A stretch of DNA of 64,000 nt from Rhynchopus sp. YZ270_cl-10 (GCA_964035575.1 OZ037900.1:124001-188000), one strand, 5' to 3'; positions 1-10,633 are shown, numbered from the stretch's first letter. Notes: a model not told the origin generated them from the letters alone. Translations and numbers: made by a program.

Positions 1-447
1 CAGCACTGGGTGGTTGTGCTTTGGGTTGACTCAGCGTTGGCAGTTGAGTGCGACCCTCATCGGCCCCCACATCGCCCCTGATAAGGCGGGGGGGCATTTT
101 GCCAATGCATGCAACCATTCACAAAGCTAAGGGAAGAGGAGATTAGTTGCAATGGCGAAACCCTTTTTTTTTCTCGCATCCGTTCTGTTGGAACGTTGCT
201 TCAAGGAGACGTAGGACTTCGTTTCGGATCAGAAAATGCGAGGATGCCCCATACACAGTGTCTTTTAGCTCAAATTGCACCTTTGGATATCCCTCCTGTG
301 TTCTTGCTTGCACGACGAAGAGTTGTGCGCTTTGTGAGGATCCCGAGGAGGGTAAGGAGAAATGTTAGTATGGTGGTGGTGGTGGCTAGCTTAGACAATA
401 CCCCAAAAGGGATAAGGATGGCCAACTAAGAGCGGCTGAAACAAAAC
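1..447. other. No gene recognised
   Basis: Mixed-composition DNA with short reading frames only. None has a recognisable domain, and no repeat shared with the rest of the window was seen apart from the 8-base target copy at 440-447 that flanks the next element. Confidence 0.5.
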
Positions 448-1485
448 CAGGGAAATAGCTCCATATACCGAATTATGCGACATCGCATAATTCTGGATTT
501 TTGGGGGGAAAAAAAAAAAAAAAAGAGGGCATTTTTGGGCACTTTTGGGGGCCCCTCGCCCGACCCCCAGATCTCCCAAATGACTGGAATGATGAAATCT
601 TAAAATTTTCGCTCGCTCTGCTTGCAGAGGTACCGTACCCCTTATTTTTTTTTTGCCTGCGGCGCCATTTTCCTTTTTTGCTCCGCAAAAAAGGGTTTGT
701 TGAGTGACTGTGTGGTTGTAAACCAGCATTTTTACACCGTTGGTGCTTCCCGGGGGGTATGCATTTCACAAATTTTCAATTCAATTCACAACTTTTCACA
801 ACTTTTCACCACCCTTTTTTTCTTTGTTGGTGAAGCTTTTAAATGCCGGCATTTGCATTTCCGGAATCCGTCCGGCCAGTGGTGGGGTCAATTTGCCGAA
901 ATGGACAAGTTCTCGTCATTTCCGCACAGTACACAGTACACAGGTACACAGGTACACCACATCACGTTCTATCTTGTGAATCCCAAAATACCCCTCAATG
1001 GGTGGGCCACCACCCAACCCAAAAAAAACCCCCCCAAAAAAATAAAATCAATTCACAACTTTTCACAACTTTTCACAACTTTTCGCACTTTTCACAACTT
1101 TTCACAATTTTTCACCATTTTTCACCAGCCTTCACAATTTTATAGCGGTTTTCGTGTTGTGAAAACTTGTGAAAACTTGTCACATTTTGTGAAAATTTGT
1201 GAAATGCATACCCCCCGGGAAGCACCAACCGTAGCCTATTTTTTTTTCGCCTGCGGCGCCATTTATTTTTTTTTCCATACGGTTAGTGGAACGTAAGGTG
1301 CAAGACCAAGCACCGTAATAAGGGATTGCATTCCGTTTTTTTTTGTTATCTCGCAAATTGACCTTTCGCCTCTCCACTCAGGGAGGCTTGCGCGAAGCGC
1401 GCAACGACCGCTTTCGACCGGGCAAAAAAAAAATTTCGTTTTCGCATAATTCCTGATTTTGGAGGAAAACCAAGCTATTTCCCTG
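448..1485. mobile_element. Non-autonomous hAT-like DNA transposon
   Basis: Terminal inverted repeats begin CAGGGAAATAGCT at 448-460 and end with the complement at 1473-1485. The inverted similarity continues inward through a GAATTATGCG block. The element is flanked by a perfect 8-base direct repeat AACAAAAC at 440-447 and 1486-1493. CAGGG ends plus an 8-base target duplication are the hallmark of the hAT superfamily. No transposase is visible, so it would depend on an autonomous partner. A second element (740-1228) sits inside it. The block TGCCTGCGGCGCCATT occurs on both sides of the nested element (near 655 and 1250). Confidence 0.8.
740..1228. mobile_element. Nested MITE with TTCACAACTTTT subrepeats
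   Basis: Inverted ends TTGGTGCTTCCCGGGGGG (740 onward) and its complement ending at 1228 continue inward to GTATGCATTTCAC. Subterminal arrays of TTCACAACTTTT point toward the centre from both sides. A 3-base CCG is duplicated at 737-739 and 1229-1231. There is no coding potential. The superfamily is not clear from a CCG duplication. It lies inside the hAT-like element and is therefore younger. Confidence 0.65.
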
Positions 1486-1710
1486 AACAAAACAAAACAA
1501 AAAAAAAAAATGTTGCCTTTTTTTCTGCGTTTAATTGGTTCAGATGGTTTGCTAAACTATTTACCAAAATAGTAAAATTTACCCGATCAGATTCGTTTCT
1601 GCAAAAAGAAAAAAAAAATACGTGCCAGAAAACCCTGGGGGGGCGTTAGGAACAGCTTATAGTCAAGAAAAATGAACTACCCAGGGGGAAAAGAGAGTAT
1701 TTCAACATTA

Positions 1711-2139
1711 TGGCATGGTCCATAAACCACCCCTCCTGAAAGGTAACCTGAGCAACTATTTGGATATTATTTGTACTCCAGAAAAAATACCAAGTACGCA
1801 ACAACTACGCACTAAGTACGCAACAAGTACGCAATATAGGGTATTCCTGTATTTTTATTTTCTTCGTGCACAAAGTGCGCAACAAGTACGCAGCAAGTAC
1901 GCAACAAGTGCGCAAAATGGGGTTTTCAGAAGCACCAATTATCAAATATCTACTACTCCCCAGTTACCGGTAATTCCTTCAAGAGAGGTAACTTATTTAC
2001 CTCTCGGGTGGGATCCATCATTGTACTCGGTCGCTTTTTGTTCAATTTTTGTTTAATGAATTCAGAAACTGTACATATTATATAATATCCAAATAGTTGC
2101 TCAGGTTACCTTTCAGGGGGTGGTTTATGGACCGTGCCA
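1711..2139. mobile_element. TA-flanked MITE (mariner-like) with TACGCAACAAG repeats
   Basis: Inverted ends of about 55 bases start TGGCATGGTCCATAAACCAC at 1711 and end with a near-complement at 2139, flanked by TA at 1709-1710 and 2140-2141. The interior holds irregular direct repeats of AAGTACGCAAC (about 1793-1917). TA target duplication fits Tc1/mariner-type mobilisation. No transposase was found. Confidence 0.65.
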
Positions 2140-2478
2140 TATGCAATCAATAAATTGATAGCATAGGAGGAGTGAAAAAATGTTCAGAAGAGTGTGGCAG
2201 ACAAACACTGTAAGGACATAGTCTCTCAAATTGTTTATTCGAAGAAAAAAAAAGTAAGTCTCGTTTATTTTCATGTGCCAACACACGACCTGGAGGGATG
2301 TGACACTGAAGACAACGATACGTGAAACGTTTTAACTGTTCTACTTATGTACGCACAAAACACGATAACAAAGGAATGCACACAAAAAATAAACATAATG
2401 AAGAAAGAACGAATGGAAAGAAAAAGTGTGTGTTTTCAAAACAACAAAATCCCTATGAGCAACGAACTTTTTTTCCTT

Positions 2479-2534
2479 TGAAAACTTGGTTGTATTAGTG
2501 TAGCCACCCTACTAGTAGAGTGTGCTCCACTATA
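2479..2534 (-). repeat. AAAACTTGG dispersed repeat, copy 1
   Basis: About 56 bases containing AAAACTTGGTTGTATTAGTG then TAGCCACC and a GAGTGTGCTCCACTATA end. Related copies lie at 18610-18660 and 32139-32188, all in the same orientation. Strand is given as that of the genes by analogy with the stem-loop family. No function recognised. Confidence 0.6.
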
Positions 2535-2564
2535 ATTTTTTGAAAGAGAAGTACGGTAAATATA

Positions 2565-2596
2565 CCCAAAGCCTCTCTGTGATGACGTCACCTTTT
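2565..2596 (-). repeat. Degraded stem-loop copy
   Basis: Keeps the apical block AAGCCTCTC and the right arm GTCACCTTTT of the family but has lost pairing of the left arm. Confidence 0.35.
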
Positions 2597-2816
2597 AAAA
2601 TAACACAACCCCCCCACTGAGACACAAATGTTCCCGCCAAGCCAAACGAGGGGTGAAGTAAGCTAAGCCATGGCCCCCATATCCTACACAACAAGAAAGA
2701 AAAAAAAAACACACCGTTTTTCTTACATCTAATAATAATAATAAAAGAATCCTTTAAAACAACTCTTGGCAGGGATTGGCTCTCTCTATTTTACTGCTAA
2801 ATCGTGACCCCCCCCC

Positions 2817-3049
2817 CCCCCTAGGCATAGTGTGCAGACGAACAAAATGTTCGTCGATGTTCGTCGTGGGGGGGGGAAAAATTTTTTGTTCGTCGTTGTT
2901 CGTCGATGTTCGTCGTTGTTCGTCGTGGGTTGCCCTTGTGGCAGGGACCTGTTCGTCGATGTTCGTCGACGAACATCGACGAACAAAACCGACGAACATT
3001 TTGTTCGTCGACGAACCAAAAATGTTCGTCTGCACACTATGCCTAGGGG
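2817..3049. mobile_element. GTTCGTC-rich MITE, copy A
   Basis: Ends CCCCTAGGCATAGTGTGCAG and complement, each followed inward by ACGAAC. The interior is mostly GTTCGTC/GACGAAC repeats around a unique core reading TTGCCCTTGTGGCAGGGACC. The poly-C/poly-G that flanks the ends hides any target duplication. Confidence 0.65.
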
Positions 3050-4250
3050 GTACGACTCCAGCCATTTTTTGCGCACGGAAAATTCATTTGGCATTATCTG
3101 GTCATCTCCAAGGCAACTGCGGGTGAAAAACACCCTCAGAGTGGGTCACAGGGGGCCTGTGGGTCGAAAAACGACCCAGAAGCCACCCCAGAATACAAAA
3201 AAATGGAAAAAAATAGTGAAAAAACGGCTTTTTTCACGTTTTGGCCACTTTGGGCAAAATAGCGATTTTTCGAGAAAAAAATCAAAAACCGGGATATTTT
3301 TTGACATCACAAAGCCTCCTTTGGCACAAATATACCCCAAAAGTGGCCTGTGAGTCCATTCCAACCTGTTTTGGACATATTTGACACTTTTGGAAGTGTT
3401 TTTTTGGTGTTTTTAGGTCAAAAAAATGCCCAAGACGTCCCCAAGACATCCCCAAGACACTTTGCACACCCCCTGTTACGGTCATATTTTTTTCGTTTTT
3501 TTGCCTGAAACCCCCAAAATACCCCTCCCGGACCCCACATAGTCCCGAATATCCATCACACACCCACTCAGAGTGAGTAGAAGCACCCCAAAAAAAATAT
3601 TTTTTAAAGCCCTAAAATTGTGCTTCAGTTTCGGCAGCATCCATGTTGAAGTTGAAGGGCTTTAAAAAATATTTTTTTTGGGGTGCTTCTACTCACTCTG
3701 AGTGGGTGTGTGATGGATATTCGGGACTATGTGGGGTCCGGGAGGGGTATTTTGGGGGTTTCAGGCAAAAAAACGAAAAAAATATGACCGTAACAGGGGG
3801 TGTGCAAAGTGTCTTGGGGATGTCTTGGGGACGTCTTGGGCATTTTTTTGACCTAAAAACACCAAAAAAACACTTCCAAAAGTGTCAAATATGTCCAAAA
3901 CAGGTTGGAATGGACTCACAGGCCACTTTTGGGGTATATTTGTGCCAAAGGAGGCTTTGTGATGTCAAAAAATATCCCGGTTTTTGATTTTTTTCTCGAA
4001 AAATCGCTATTTTGCCCAAAGTGGCCAAAACGTGAAAAAAGCCGTTTTTTCACTATTTTTTTCCATTTTTTTGTATTCTGGGGTGGCTTCTGGGTCGTTT
4101 TTCGACCCACAGGCCCCCTGTGACCCACTCTGAGGGTGTTTTTCACCCGCAGTTGCCTTGGAGATGGCCAGATAATGCCAAATGAATTTTCCGTGCGTTT
4201 GGTCCCAGCCAAAATGGCTGGAGTCGTATCCCCTACCCCCCCCCCCCCCC

Positions 4251-4494
4251 CCCCCTAGGCATAGTGTGCAGACGAACATTTTTGGTTCGTCGACGAACAA
4301 AATGTTCGTCGGTTTTGTTCGTCGATGTTCGTCGACGAACATCGACGAACAGGTCCCTGCCACAAGGGCAACCCACGACGAACAATGACGAACATCGACG
4401 AACAACGACGAACATCGACGAACAAAATTTTTTTCCCCCCCCACGACGAACATCGACGAACATTTTGTTCGTCTGCACACTATGCCTAGGGGGG
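4251..4494. mobile_element. GTTCGTC-rich MITE, copy B (inverted to copy A)
   Basis: Same ends and same unique core as copy A, in opposite orientation. Slightly longer because of one extra GACGAACATC-type subrepeat. The preceding C run spans about 20 bases. Confidence 0.65.
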
Positions 4495-4712
4495 CGGATT
4501 GCTAACGTTTTTTATGTAATTTTTATTATTTTTTCGCCGGTGGGCCATTTCAGTGGTGACCCACACGCTGTGCCACCCCAAAAATGGGTTTCCGGGGGTT
4601 TTTGGGGGGTTTTGCGGCAAAAAACGTGAAAAAACGAAAAAAAATGCCGTTTTATTGGTGTTTTCATGATTTTGTACTGTATACAGCCTATGATTGGAGG
4701 AATTTGACATAT

Positions 4713-5790
4713 TTGACTAAATACTTCAAACCAAGATCGGTTCGAAGGGTCCAAAAGGGTGCAGTTCGTCGAAATCAGGCCCACAGGACCCCCAGGAGTA
4801 CGATTTCCACCGGAGAGTGACCGCAAGAGGCCTCTGGCGGCCTTAATTTGACATTTTCTGCCTTCCCCCCACACTCGTGCATTTCGATGCGCAGCTGAAG
4901 CACTTCATCAGGACACGCATGCACACACCCCTGATCCACTCTGCATCCGCGAACCTCCTCACGAACTCAGCAGCATCCTCAGACGCTTTTTGTGAGTGGG
5001 AGGCCGTTTTTTTATTTGTTACGCCTGTCAGGGGAGGAGAAGGTGGGCAGTGAGGGGGGAGGGGAGAGGGGGGTACTTTACACGCATACGCACGGGTTCA
5101 GGGGGTGATATTCGACTCAATATTTCAAACCAAGATCGGTTAGAGGGGCCCAAAAGGGTGCAGCTCGTCGAAACCAGGCCCACAGGACCCCCAGGAGTAC
5201 GATTTCCACCGGAGAGTGACCCCAAGAGGCCTCTGGTGGCCCTAATTTGGCATTTTTTAGCCCACAACCGGCCCTACCCCCCTCTCTGGGGGGGAGGGCA
5301 AATTTTCACTCCTTTTCCCCATTTCTGGTGCTTCTAAGTCCTCCAAAGGGTAAAAAACCGGTTCCGTTGGGTCCGCGGACCATTTTTGGGGGGGGTATGT
5401 ACCCAAATTTGTACCATACCCTACTTTATGTGATGGTTATGGACAAAGTCACGGAGAGGACAGGCACCGGACAAGCACTGGACAGGCACTTTTTTTGACT
5501 CCAAAATTCAAAAAAAATCATTTGTAAGTGGTCCAGAAGTCTGTTCGTCGTTGAAATCAGGTCCACAGGACCCCTGGGACCCGATTTGCACCAGAGAGTC
5601 ACCCAAATAGACCTCTGGTGATCCAAAAAACTCAATTTTTTTGCTAAAAAACCACTTTTGCCCATTTTGGGGGGAAAGTCCATTTTTCACTAATTTTCCC
5701 CATTTTGGGTATTTCTGAGCCCACCAAAGTGTAAAAAAATGGTTTCATTGGATCCTCCGAACATTTTTGGGGTGGGTATGTGTCTAGTTT
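4713..5790. repeat. Three diverged direct copies of a 300-bp repeat
   Basis: Copies at about 4713-4862, 5112-5412 and 5500-5790 share the blocks CCCACAGGACCCCCAGGAGT and GATTTCCACCGGAGAGTGAC (altered in the third) followed by GGCCTCTGG. The second and third also share a downstream part with CCATTTTTGG and GGGTATGT. No coding potential was recognised. Between copies one and two (4871-5040) the base composition is more balanced and reads open on the plus strand for about 57 codons, without a known domain. Confidence 0.6.
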
Positions 5791-6187
5791 TCCACGGGAA
5801 ACGAGTTTCTATGTTGCAAAAAATTTTTATTTCACTTTTTGTGAGGACAATCCGCCCCCCTACCCCCCCCCCCCCCCATATGTTTGCTGTGATGTGTCTG
5901 CTACACTACCACAAAAAGGCAGACCAGAAACATAAAAAATGTGACAAGAGAAAACAAATCCTCACCATAAGACACACCACGAACAGCCCACAACACGACA
6001 CACGCTATATGGGCACTGCTTTCGCTTGGAGGAACTACCCGCATTTGCTTTTCAAAACACACACGCAAAAAATGCACATAACCCAACGTTATCCCCCTCT
6101 CTCTCCCCAAAAGGCATCAGAAAGCACCATACTGTCCATTTTGTCTATACTGTGCAAAAAATCACGACGTACTGTGCTGCAACGTTG
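5791..6187. other. 3' flank of the RING-FYVE gene
   Basis: No separate gene seen. Contains a poly-C run near 5862-5877 and A/T-rich DNA. The downstream stem-loop found after several other genes was not recognised here. Confidence 0.4.
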
Positions 6188-7455
6188 CTAGGTAGTTGCC
6201 GTACGACGTCGTGACTGTGCATGCTGGCCGTGCCATGGTGGGATAACAAGCACATTGCTTCGGTAGGACGACACACAGCGCACGCAGACACGCTGCTTGA
6301 AGCGGTACCCTGTGTGATGTTTGTGGTTTCATTTTACTGTTTTCTTTATATCCCATGGACATTCCATCAATTCATTTTTTTGTCAACACATCGGGAACGG
6401 TAGACTAATTACCTGATATTCAAATCTTCTGTTCTGATATTCAAGACAAAGAGAGCTGTACGTTGGATACCTTTGAGCGGGCATTTTCGGAGACATTCGC
6501 TACAGGCTACTAGGCCGCAGGCACGGCAGTGGTGGCGCCGCCTTCCTTTGCCCCAGCGGTTCGGACACACCATGCATGTGTCGCCCGCACAGTTGTCAGG
6601 CACCCAAGCTACGCCGCCACCATGTGGTCCGAAGAGCACTTCTGAGAGTTTGTTGAGGCCTTTGGGCGAGTCGAGGCGGTTCGGGTGCTGCCCGCCTGTT
6701 GACATCACGAAACGTCCGTTCCGTGCACGCTGCACCTCCACACCGCGCCCTCGTACACATAGACTGTCGTTCCCCTGCAGGCGCCGCTCCCCACCCACCG
6801 TGATGAAACACTTCGGGCACGTCCCCTGCTTCTTCACCCAAGGGAACACACACTGCGCGTGGAATTTGTGGATGCACGGCAGTGCGGTGATCGGGCGTGC
6901 ACCGAACGGCTCGTAACATATCAAGCAGACGTGGTCTTCCTCCTCCTCCCCTCGCTTGCTGCCGCTGCCACTGCTGCCGCTGTTTCGGTCTGCCTTGGGG
7001 CCGGGCCAGGTGAACACCGGAAGTCGTCGGAGCGCTGCCTCCCCACGCCGCGAGAACGACGGTGGTGCGGATGTGGACCGTTCCCTCGGGGAGACCTCGG
7101 GGCTGGAGAAGGGGCTGGCCTCGGGGCTGGCGCCGTCGACCTGGTGGAGGAAGGGGCATGCGTCACCACGTCTGCAGCGCCCTGCTGTGAAGTACGCTGT
7201 GCACGGTGTGACAGCCTCTGTTGGGGTACCGTCCTGCGAGGTGCCTCCTGCTCTGTCTCGCTCCACACCTGGTGCGGGCAGTGGTGTGCTGCTGCTGCTG
7301 CTGGTGTTTGAGTGGCTGTTGCTGTTGTTGCTGTTGGTGCTGCTAGCACGAAGCGAAGCGGACACCGCCAACCGAAGAGAGGCGTCCCCAGCGCTCGTCT
7401 CCGCCCTCTGCCGCGTCTGCGGGAGCCCCGCCAAGGCTGGCACAGCACCACTCAT
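6188..7455 (-). CDS. CCCH zinc finger / RING-H2 / FYVE protein, putative E3 ubiquitin ligase
   Basis: Two exons, 7455-6471 and 6309-6188, joined across a 161-base intron (GTATCC to CACAG) that splits a glycine codon, give 368 residues. In order: a Ser/Asn-rich N-terminus, a C-x8-C-x5-C-x3-H finger (85-104), a C3H2C3 RING-H2 (177-216) and a FYVE finger (about 284-345) with WVPD and RRRHHCR. Unspliced, the frame runs on 20 residues and lacks the last FYVE cysteine pair. Splicing supplies CVRC at the right place, which is the main evidence for the intron. Known FYVE domains with these motifs bind phosphatidylinositol 3-phosphate on endosomes, and RING-H2 domains recruit E2 enzymes. A membrane-targeted ubiquitin ligase that may also touch RNA is inferred. 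The start is the first ATG after an in-frame T-rich leader. Confidence 0.85.
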
Positions 7456-7693
7456 TTATGTTGAAAAAATTCAAAAAAAAATCAAAAAAAAAAAGTTTGG
7501 TACAAAAAATAGATCCCAAGACGTTGCTTAGTGGGGATGGGGGGGGGTTGTGCCCCCTGTGTGGTGGATATATTATGATCGACAGAGCACTGCATACACT
7601 AAAAAATATTTGAAAAAAAATTGAAATACAAAACTAAACGAACATTTTGCCAATGATTTGTCACTGATCTACTTGGTGTGATCACCAAACCGG

Positions 7694-7765
7694 TTCTCCG
7701 TGGTTCTCCCGAAGGTGCTCTGCTAAGGGGGCTATAGCCCCTAGCAGTTCTCCGTGGTTCTCCCG
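7694..7765. repeat. Palindrome flanked by 18-base direct repeats
   Basis: TTCTCCGTGGTTCTCCCG occurs at 7694-7711 and again at 7748-7765. Between them lies a near-perfect palindrome centred on GGGGCTATAGCCCC with outer arms CTGCTA/TAGCAG. Confidence 0.6.
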
Positions 7766-8287
7766 CGAGTTGTCCGTACCCCCTGAATCACACCACTACT
7801 ACTGTGTCTTTTTTCGTTGAAGCCATTGAAAAGCCGGGGGTGGTATTGGGGGGACCTTTTTTTGTTTCATTTGATTTGTTTTTTATTGGTTTTGCGGTTT
7901 TTTTTTTTTTTTGTTGGATTTTTTTTCTCTGAGAGATAGAAGACCTGAGATGCCCCAAAAAGACATTTTTTCTCAGATGCAGTTTACACAGTTATTTTTT
8001 TTAACAAAATATCCACACACCCTTTGAAAAGATAAAAAGATAAAAATGGCTGATCTGAAGTATATCGAATCAGGTAGTCCATTTTGTTTGCTTTTTAATT
8101 ATTTTTTTTTGGAATTCCAATTTCGGGAGTGATACCAAGTGAGTCACACCCATTTTAACCCCATTTTTTGTAATCACCGTCATCGATTCTGTGTGAAAAA
8201 AAAAGGGAAAACCAAAAAAACGGGGGTATGGAGAGTATGTGTGATACAACACACATAAATCCCCCCTAAAAAAACAAGAAATCTGCC

Positions 8288-8320
8288 AGATGAATATGCC
8301 TCACGTACGTACACATCTTT
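8288..8320 (-). repeat. Stem-loop, CACA-stem variant (weak)
   Basis: AGATGAATATGC on the left and GTACACATCTTT on the right enclose CTCACGTAC. Pairing of AGATG with CATCT is kept. Confidence 0.4.
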
Positions 8321-8362
8321 TTAAAAAAAAAAAGCTTACAGTAACACAACAAACTGTGCGTA

Positions 8363-8421
8363 GTTATTGATGCAGGCACACCTCCGACTGACCCACCTAC
8401 GATATACCAGCCCCGGATGAA
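8363..8421 (-). repeat. GCAGGCACACC dispersed repeat
   Basis: Contains TGCAGGCACACCTCCGACTG then ACCCAC and a CCGGATGAA end. Other copies: 50370-50440, 51894-51945, 57322-57382, and partial ones at 11686-11762, 18339-18372 and 61847-61895. All have one orientation. Here it directly precedes a stem-loop. Confidence 0.6.
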
Positions 8422-8426
8422 GAAAA

Positions 8427-8468
8427 GTTTATAAAGATGACCCTAAGCCTCTCGCGCTTAGTCACCTT
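8427..8468 (-). repeat. Stem-loop (canonical)
   Basis: Plus-strand text is a left arm AAGATGACCCTAAGC, loop CTCTCGC, right arm GCTTAGTCACCTT, preceded by GTTTATA. The arms pair over about 13 positions with a small bulge. Read from the minus strand the one A.C mismatch becomes a G.U pair. No recognisable gene ends just upstream of it on the minus strand. Confidence 0.7.
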
Positions 8469-8507
8469 ATCATATTCGTTATCGCACATGATGAAAGCGC
8501 AACAAAA

Positions 8508-8580
8508 CATCGGTGCGGGTAAAAACCCCTCGTTAGAGTTTTTGAAATCCCAAAAATCCATCTTCGTTTTTACCCCTCCA
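8508..8580. repeat. CATCGGTAAAAACCCCTCG repeat, copy 1
   Basis: Shares CATCGGT, TAAAAACCCCTCGTTAGAG, TTTGAAATCCC and TTTTTACCCCTCC with 10078-10157. No function recognised. Confidence 0.55.
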
Positions 8581-8703
8581 TGGTGTTCCCGAAAGGGCCC
8601 ATATTGACAGGTCCTTGAGACAAGGTTTACAGGGGAAAATGACACACCCCCCCTATATTGACATGTCGTTGACATGTCCCCGACAGCAGATCGGTAACAC
8701 CAC
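8581..8703. repeat. GGTGCT...AGCACC small repeat, rearranged copy
   Basis: Contains the internal block ATATTGACAGGTC twice in diverged form and GGTG/CACC ends. It looks like a partly duplicated version of the units at 10872-10948 and 25482-25551. Confidence 0.45.
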
Positions 8704-8780
8704 TCCAGTGTTTTTTTACTGCCATTCTACCAGGCTGGAAATGATATTTTCGGTCATGGAAAATATGAGCAATTGAGGTG

Positions 8781-9697
8781 ATATCAGCCAAAATCTGCTT
8801 AGCCGTATACTTCTGGGCCTCGTTCACTTAATAAACCACAGGTGCAAATTTTTGAGCCTACGACCCCGCATTTAACTCATTTCGATCCCCTGATTGCAAT
8901 CCCAAAAAAATTTCAAAAAAATAAAAAAAAATTATTTTGTGAAATGACCTCGGCAGTTTTTTCACTTTTGCTTTCCTGCACCTGAGGTGTGAAGTTGTTG
9001 TCCAAACACCTCGAAAATGGGCTTGTATCGATTTCCGAGCTCATCGCGTTTCATAGAAAAAAAAATCGACCATTTTAGTGGAGTAGAAGTCAAAAAAAAG
9101 TGGCTCCAATGCTTTGTACATGTACTACAGGGGATTTTCAGTGCAGAAAGAGTGGTCGGCTCCACCAAACGTTGCGTACCGTGGAGTGTGTTTCCAGTTG
9201 AGAAAAATGGGCGGAATTGAAAGATTTGTCAAAAATAAATCCAAAGAAAAAAAAATCGACAACTTTTGACAAAAAAAATCTAATTTAGAGACATCGCTGT
9301 GTTGGACCCAAATAGGAGGTTTTCTTACCGTACATAGTACACTGTACAGTAGCCAGTACATAGTACCCATTCTCCCGCCGCCCACTCGCTCGCCCCAGAT
9401 GCATATTTTTGACCGTCCGACCCCGGAATTGAACGTTTTCGCACCCTATCTTTCCAAGAATATTTTTTTTCAGAATGTGCCCGGGCCATAAAATTGATAA
9501 AATCCACCTGTCCACGGTCTAGTACGTTTGAGAGGCCGGGGGTGTAATATTTCCCCCCGAAAAGGCGCTTGTATGCATTTCCGGAGCAATCTGAAAAAAT
9601 TCCGGGGTCGCAACATTTTTTTGGCGGATTTTTTATCACTTTAAAGTGGCTCCAAAAACAGGCCTTTATATACGGCTAAGCAGATTTTGGCTGATAT
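8781..9697. mobile_element. Inverted-repeat element with internal duplication
   Basis: Ends ATATCAGCCAAAATCTGCTT continuing to AGCCGTATA (8781-8809) recur as the complement ending at 9697. The interior contains two diverged direct copies of about 270 bases (about 8845-9115 and 9395-9660), both containing CGACCCCG, GCTTGTAT.GATTTCCG-like text and ending GTGGCTCCAA. No obvious target duplication and no transposase. Confidence 0.6.
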
Positions 9698-10077
9698 AGT
9701 ATGAGGGTGGGAGGCAAATTTGCCACCAAAATTCTCATGCCCAGGGGGTAAAATCTTAACGTACACTCTCTGTTGATTCTAAAACGGGGGAGGGTAAAAA
9801 AGCGCGAAAGGTAAATTGGGGAAGAGGTTGAAAAGTTGGAACGCTTCCTCACCCCAGATCACACTAAAATAAATAAATAAATAAATAAAACTCCTCTCGA
9901 ATTTGTTCAAGATTGAACTGAGAGAAAGAAGAAACCCCAAACCCTCCCAGACCAAACGGTCTAACCTGTTGTATTGACATAGTGTGGGGGAGAAGTGAGG
10001 AGCACAAGAATCGTCTTCGCGCATACTAAAAGATTTCCTACGATATGTCACAAGTGTCATGTCACCGAAAAAAAAAA

Positions 10078-10157
10078 CATCGGTAAAAAACCCTCCTTAG
10101 AGTTTTGAAAAATCCCGAAACGCACCTAAGTTTTTTTTTTAACCCCCTCCGGTGTTT
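10078..10157. repeat. CATCGGTAAAAACCCCTCG repeat, copy 2
   Basis: About 80 bases matching 8508-8580 with small gaps. It is followed by a weak stem-loop block (CCCAAAGCCTCTCATCG, 10183-10206). Confidence 0.5.
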
Positions 10158-10633
10158 GTTGTGTTACTGTAGAAAGATAAAAACCCAAAGCCTCTCATCG
10201 CCTTACAACATCGTTTAAAAAAAAATGATTCTTTTATGAACAATACAAACAAAAAACAATGCCCCCCATTTTTTTCTGTGGAACAAAAAAAAAACGCGAA
10301 AAAAATAAAAAGGACACAATATGCACGGTGGCGCTGTAAGGACTTCTGACAAGGTGTCATTTCATTGTGATTTGAATGGGAACCCCAATCGTGACGTCAC
10401 CATGACACATTTTTTTTCCACCCTTTTTTGGACCCGTAGACCTTATGTCATGTCATGTCGAAACAGGACCACCGTGTAAAAACACAACACAGATTACACA
10501 CCTATAAAAAAAAAAGTAAAAAAAAACATTGATATCTAGAAATCTGAATTGGGGGGAATAAAACAAAAAAAAGTTGAAGTACAAAGCTTCCCCCCCTCCC
10601 GTGAACCGTGCACCTCAAAGAACAGTTTGTAAA

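Larger units (their letters stand above)
2142..2816. other. Gene-free spacer with two dispersed short repeats
   Basis: No domain-bearing frame. It contains one copy of the AAAACTTGG repeat (2479-2534), a degraded stem-loop (2565-2596) and a (TAA)n microsatellite near 2731-2743. It ends in a run of C that abuts the foldback element. Confidence 0.5.
2817..4494. repeat. 1.7-kb foldback (inverted duplication)
   Basis: Two nearly identical arms of about 800 bases, 2817-3613 and 3655-4494, are inverted around an unpaired centre of about 41 bases. Each arm carries, at its outer end, one copy of a GTTCGTC-rich element with its own inverted ends. The inner part (3050-4250) is A- and G-run rich and non-coding. 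The arms differ by a few substitutions and small indels: the right arm carries an extra block near 4199-4215 not found in the left arm. Either a composite foldback transposon or a duplicated locus. Confidence 0.75.
7456..8362. other. Gene-free spacer
   Basis: A/T-run-rich DNA with no recognisable coding frame. The only structure seen is a palindrome flanked by 18-base direct repeats at 7694-7765 and a weak stem-loop variant at 8288-8320. Confidence 0.45.

Noticed and set aside
2830-3045. GTTCGTC repeats as a CRISPR array
   Set aside because: No regular spacers. The repeats are part of an inverted-repeat element in a eukaryotic genome.
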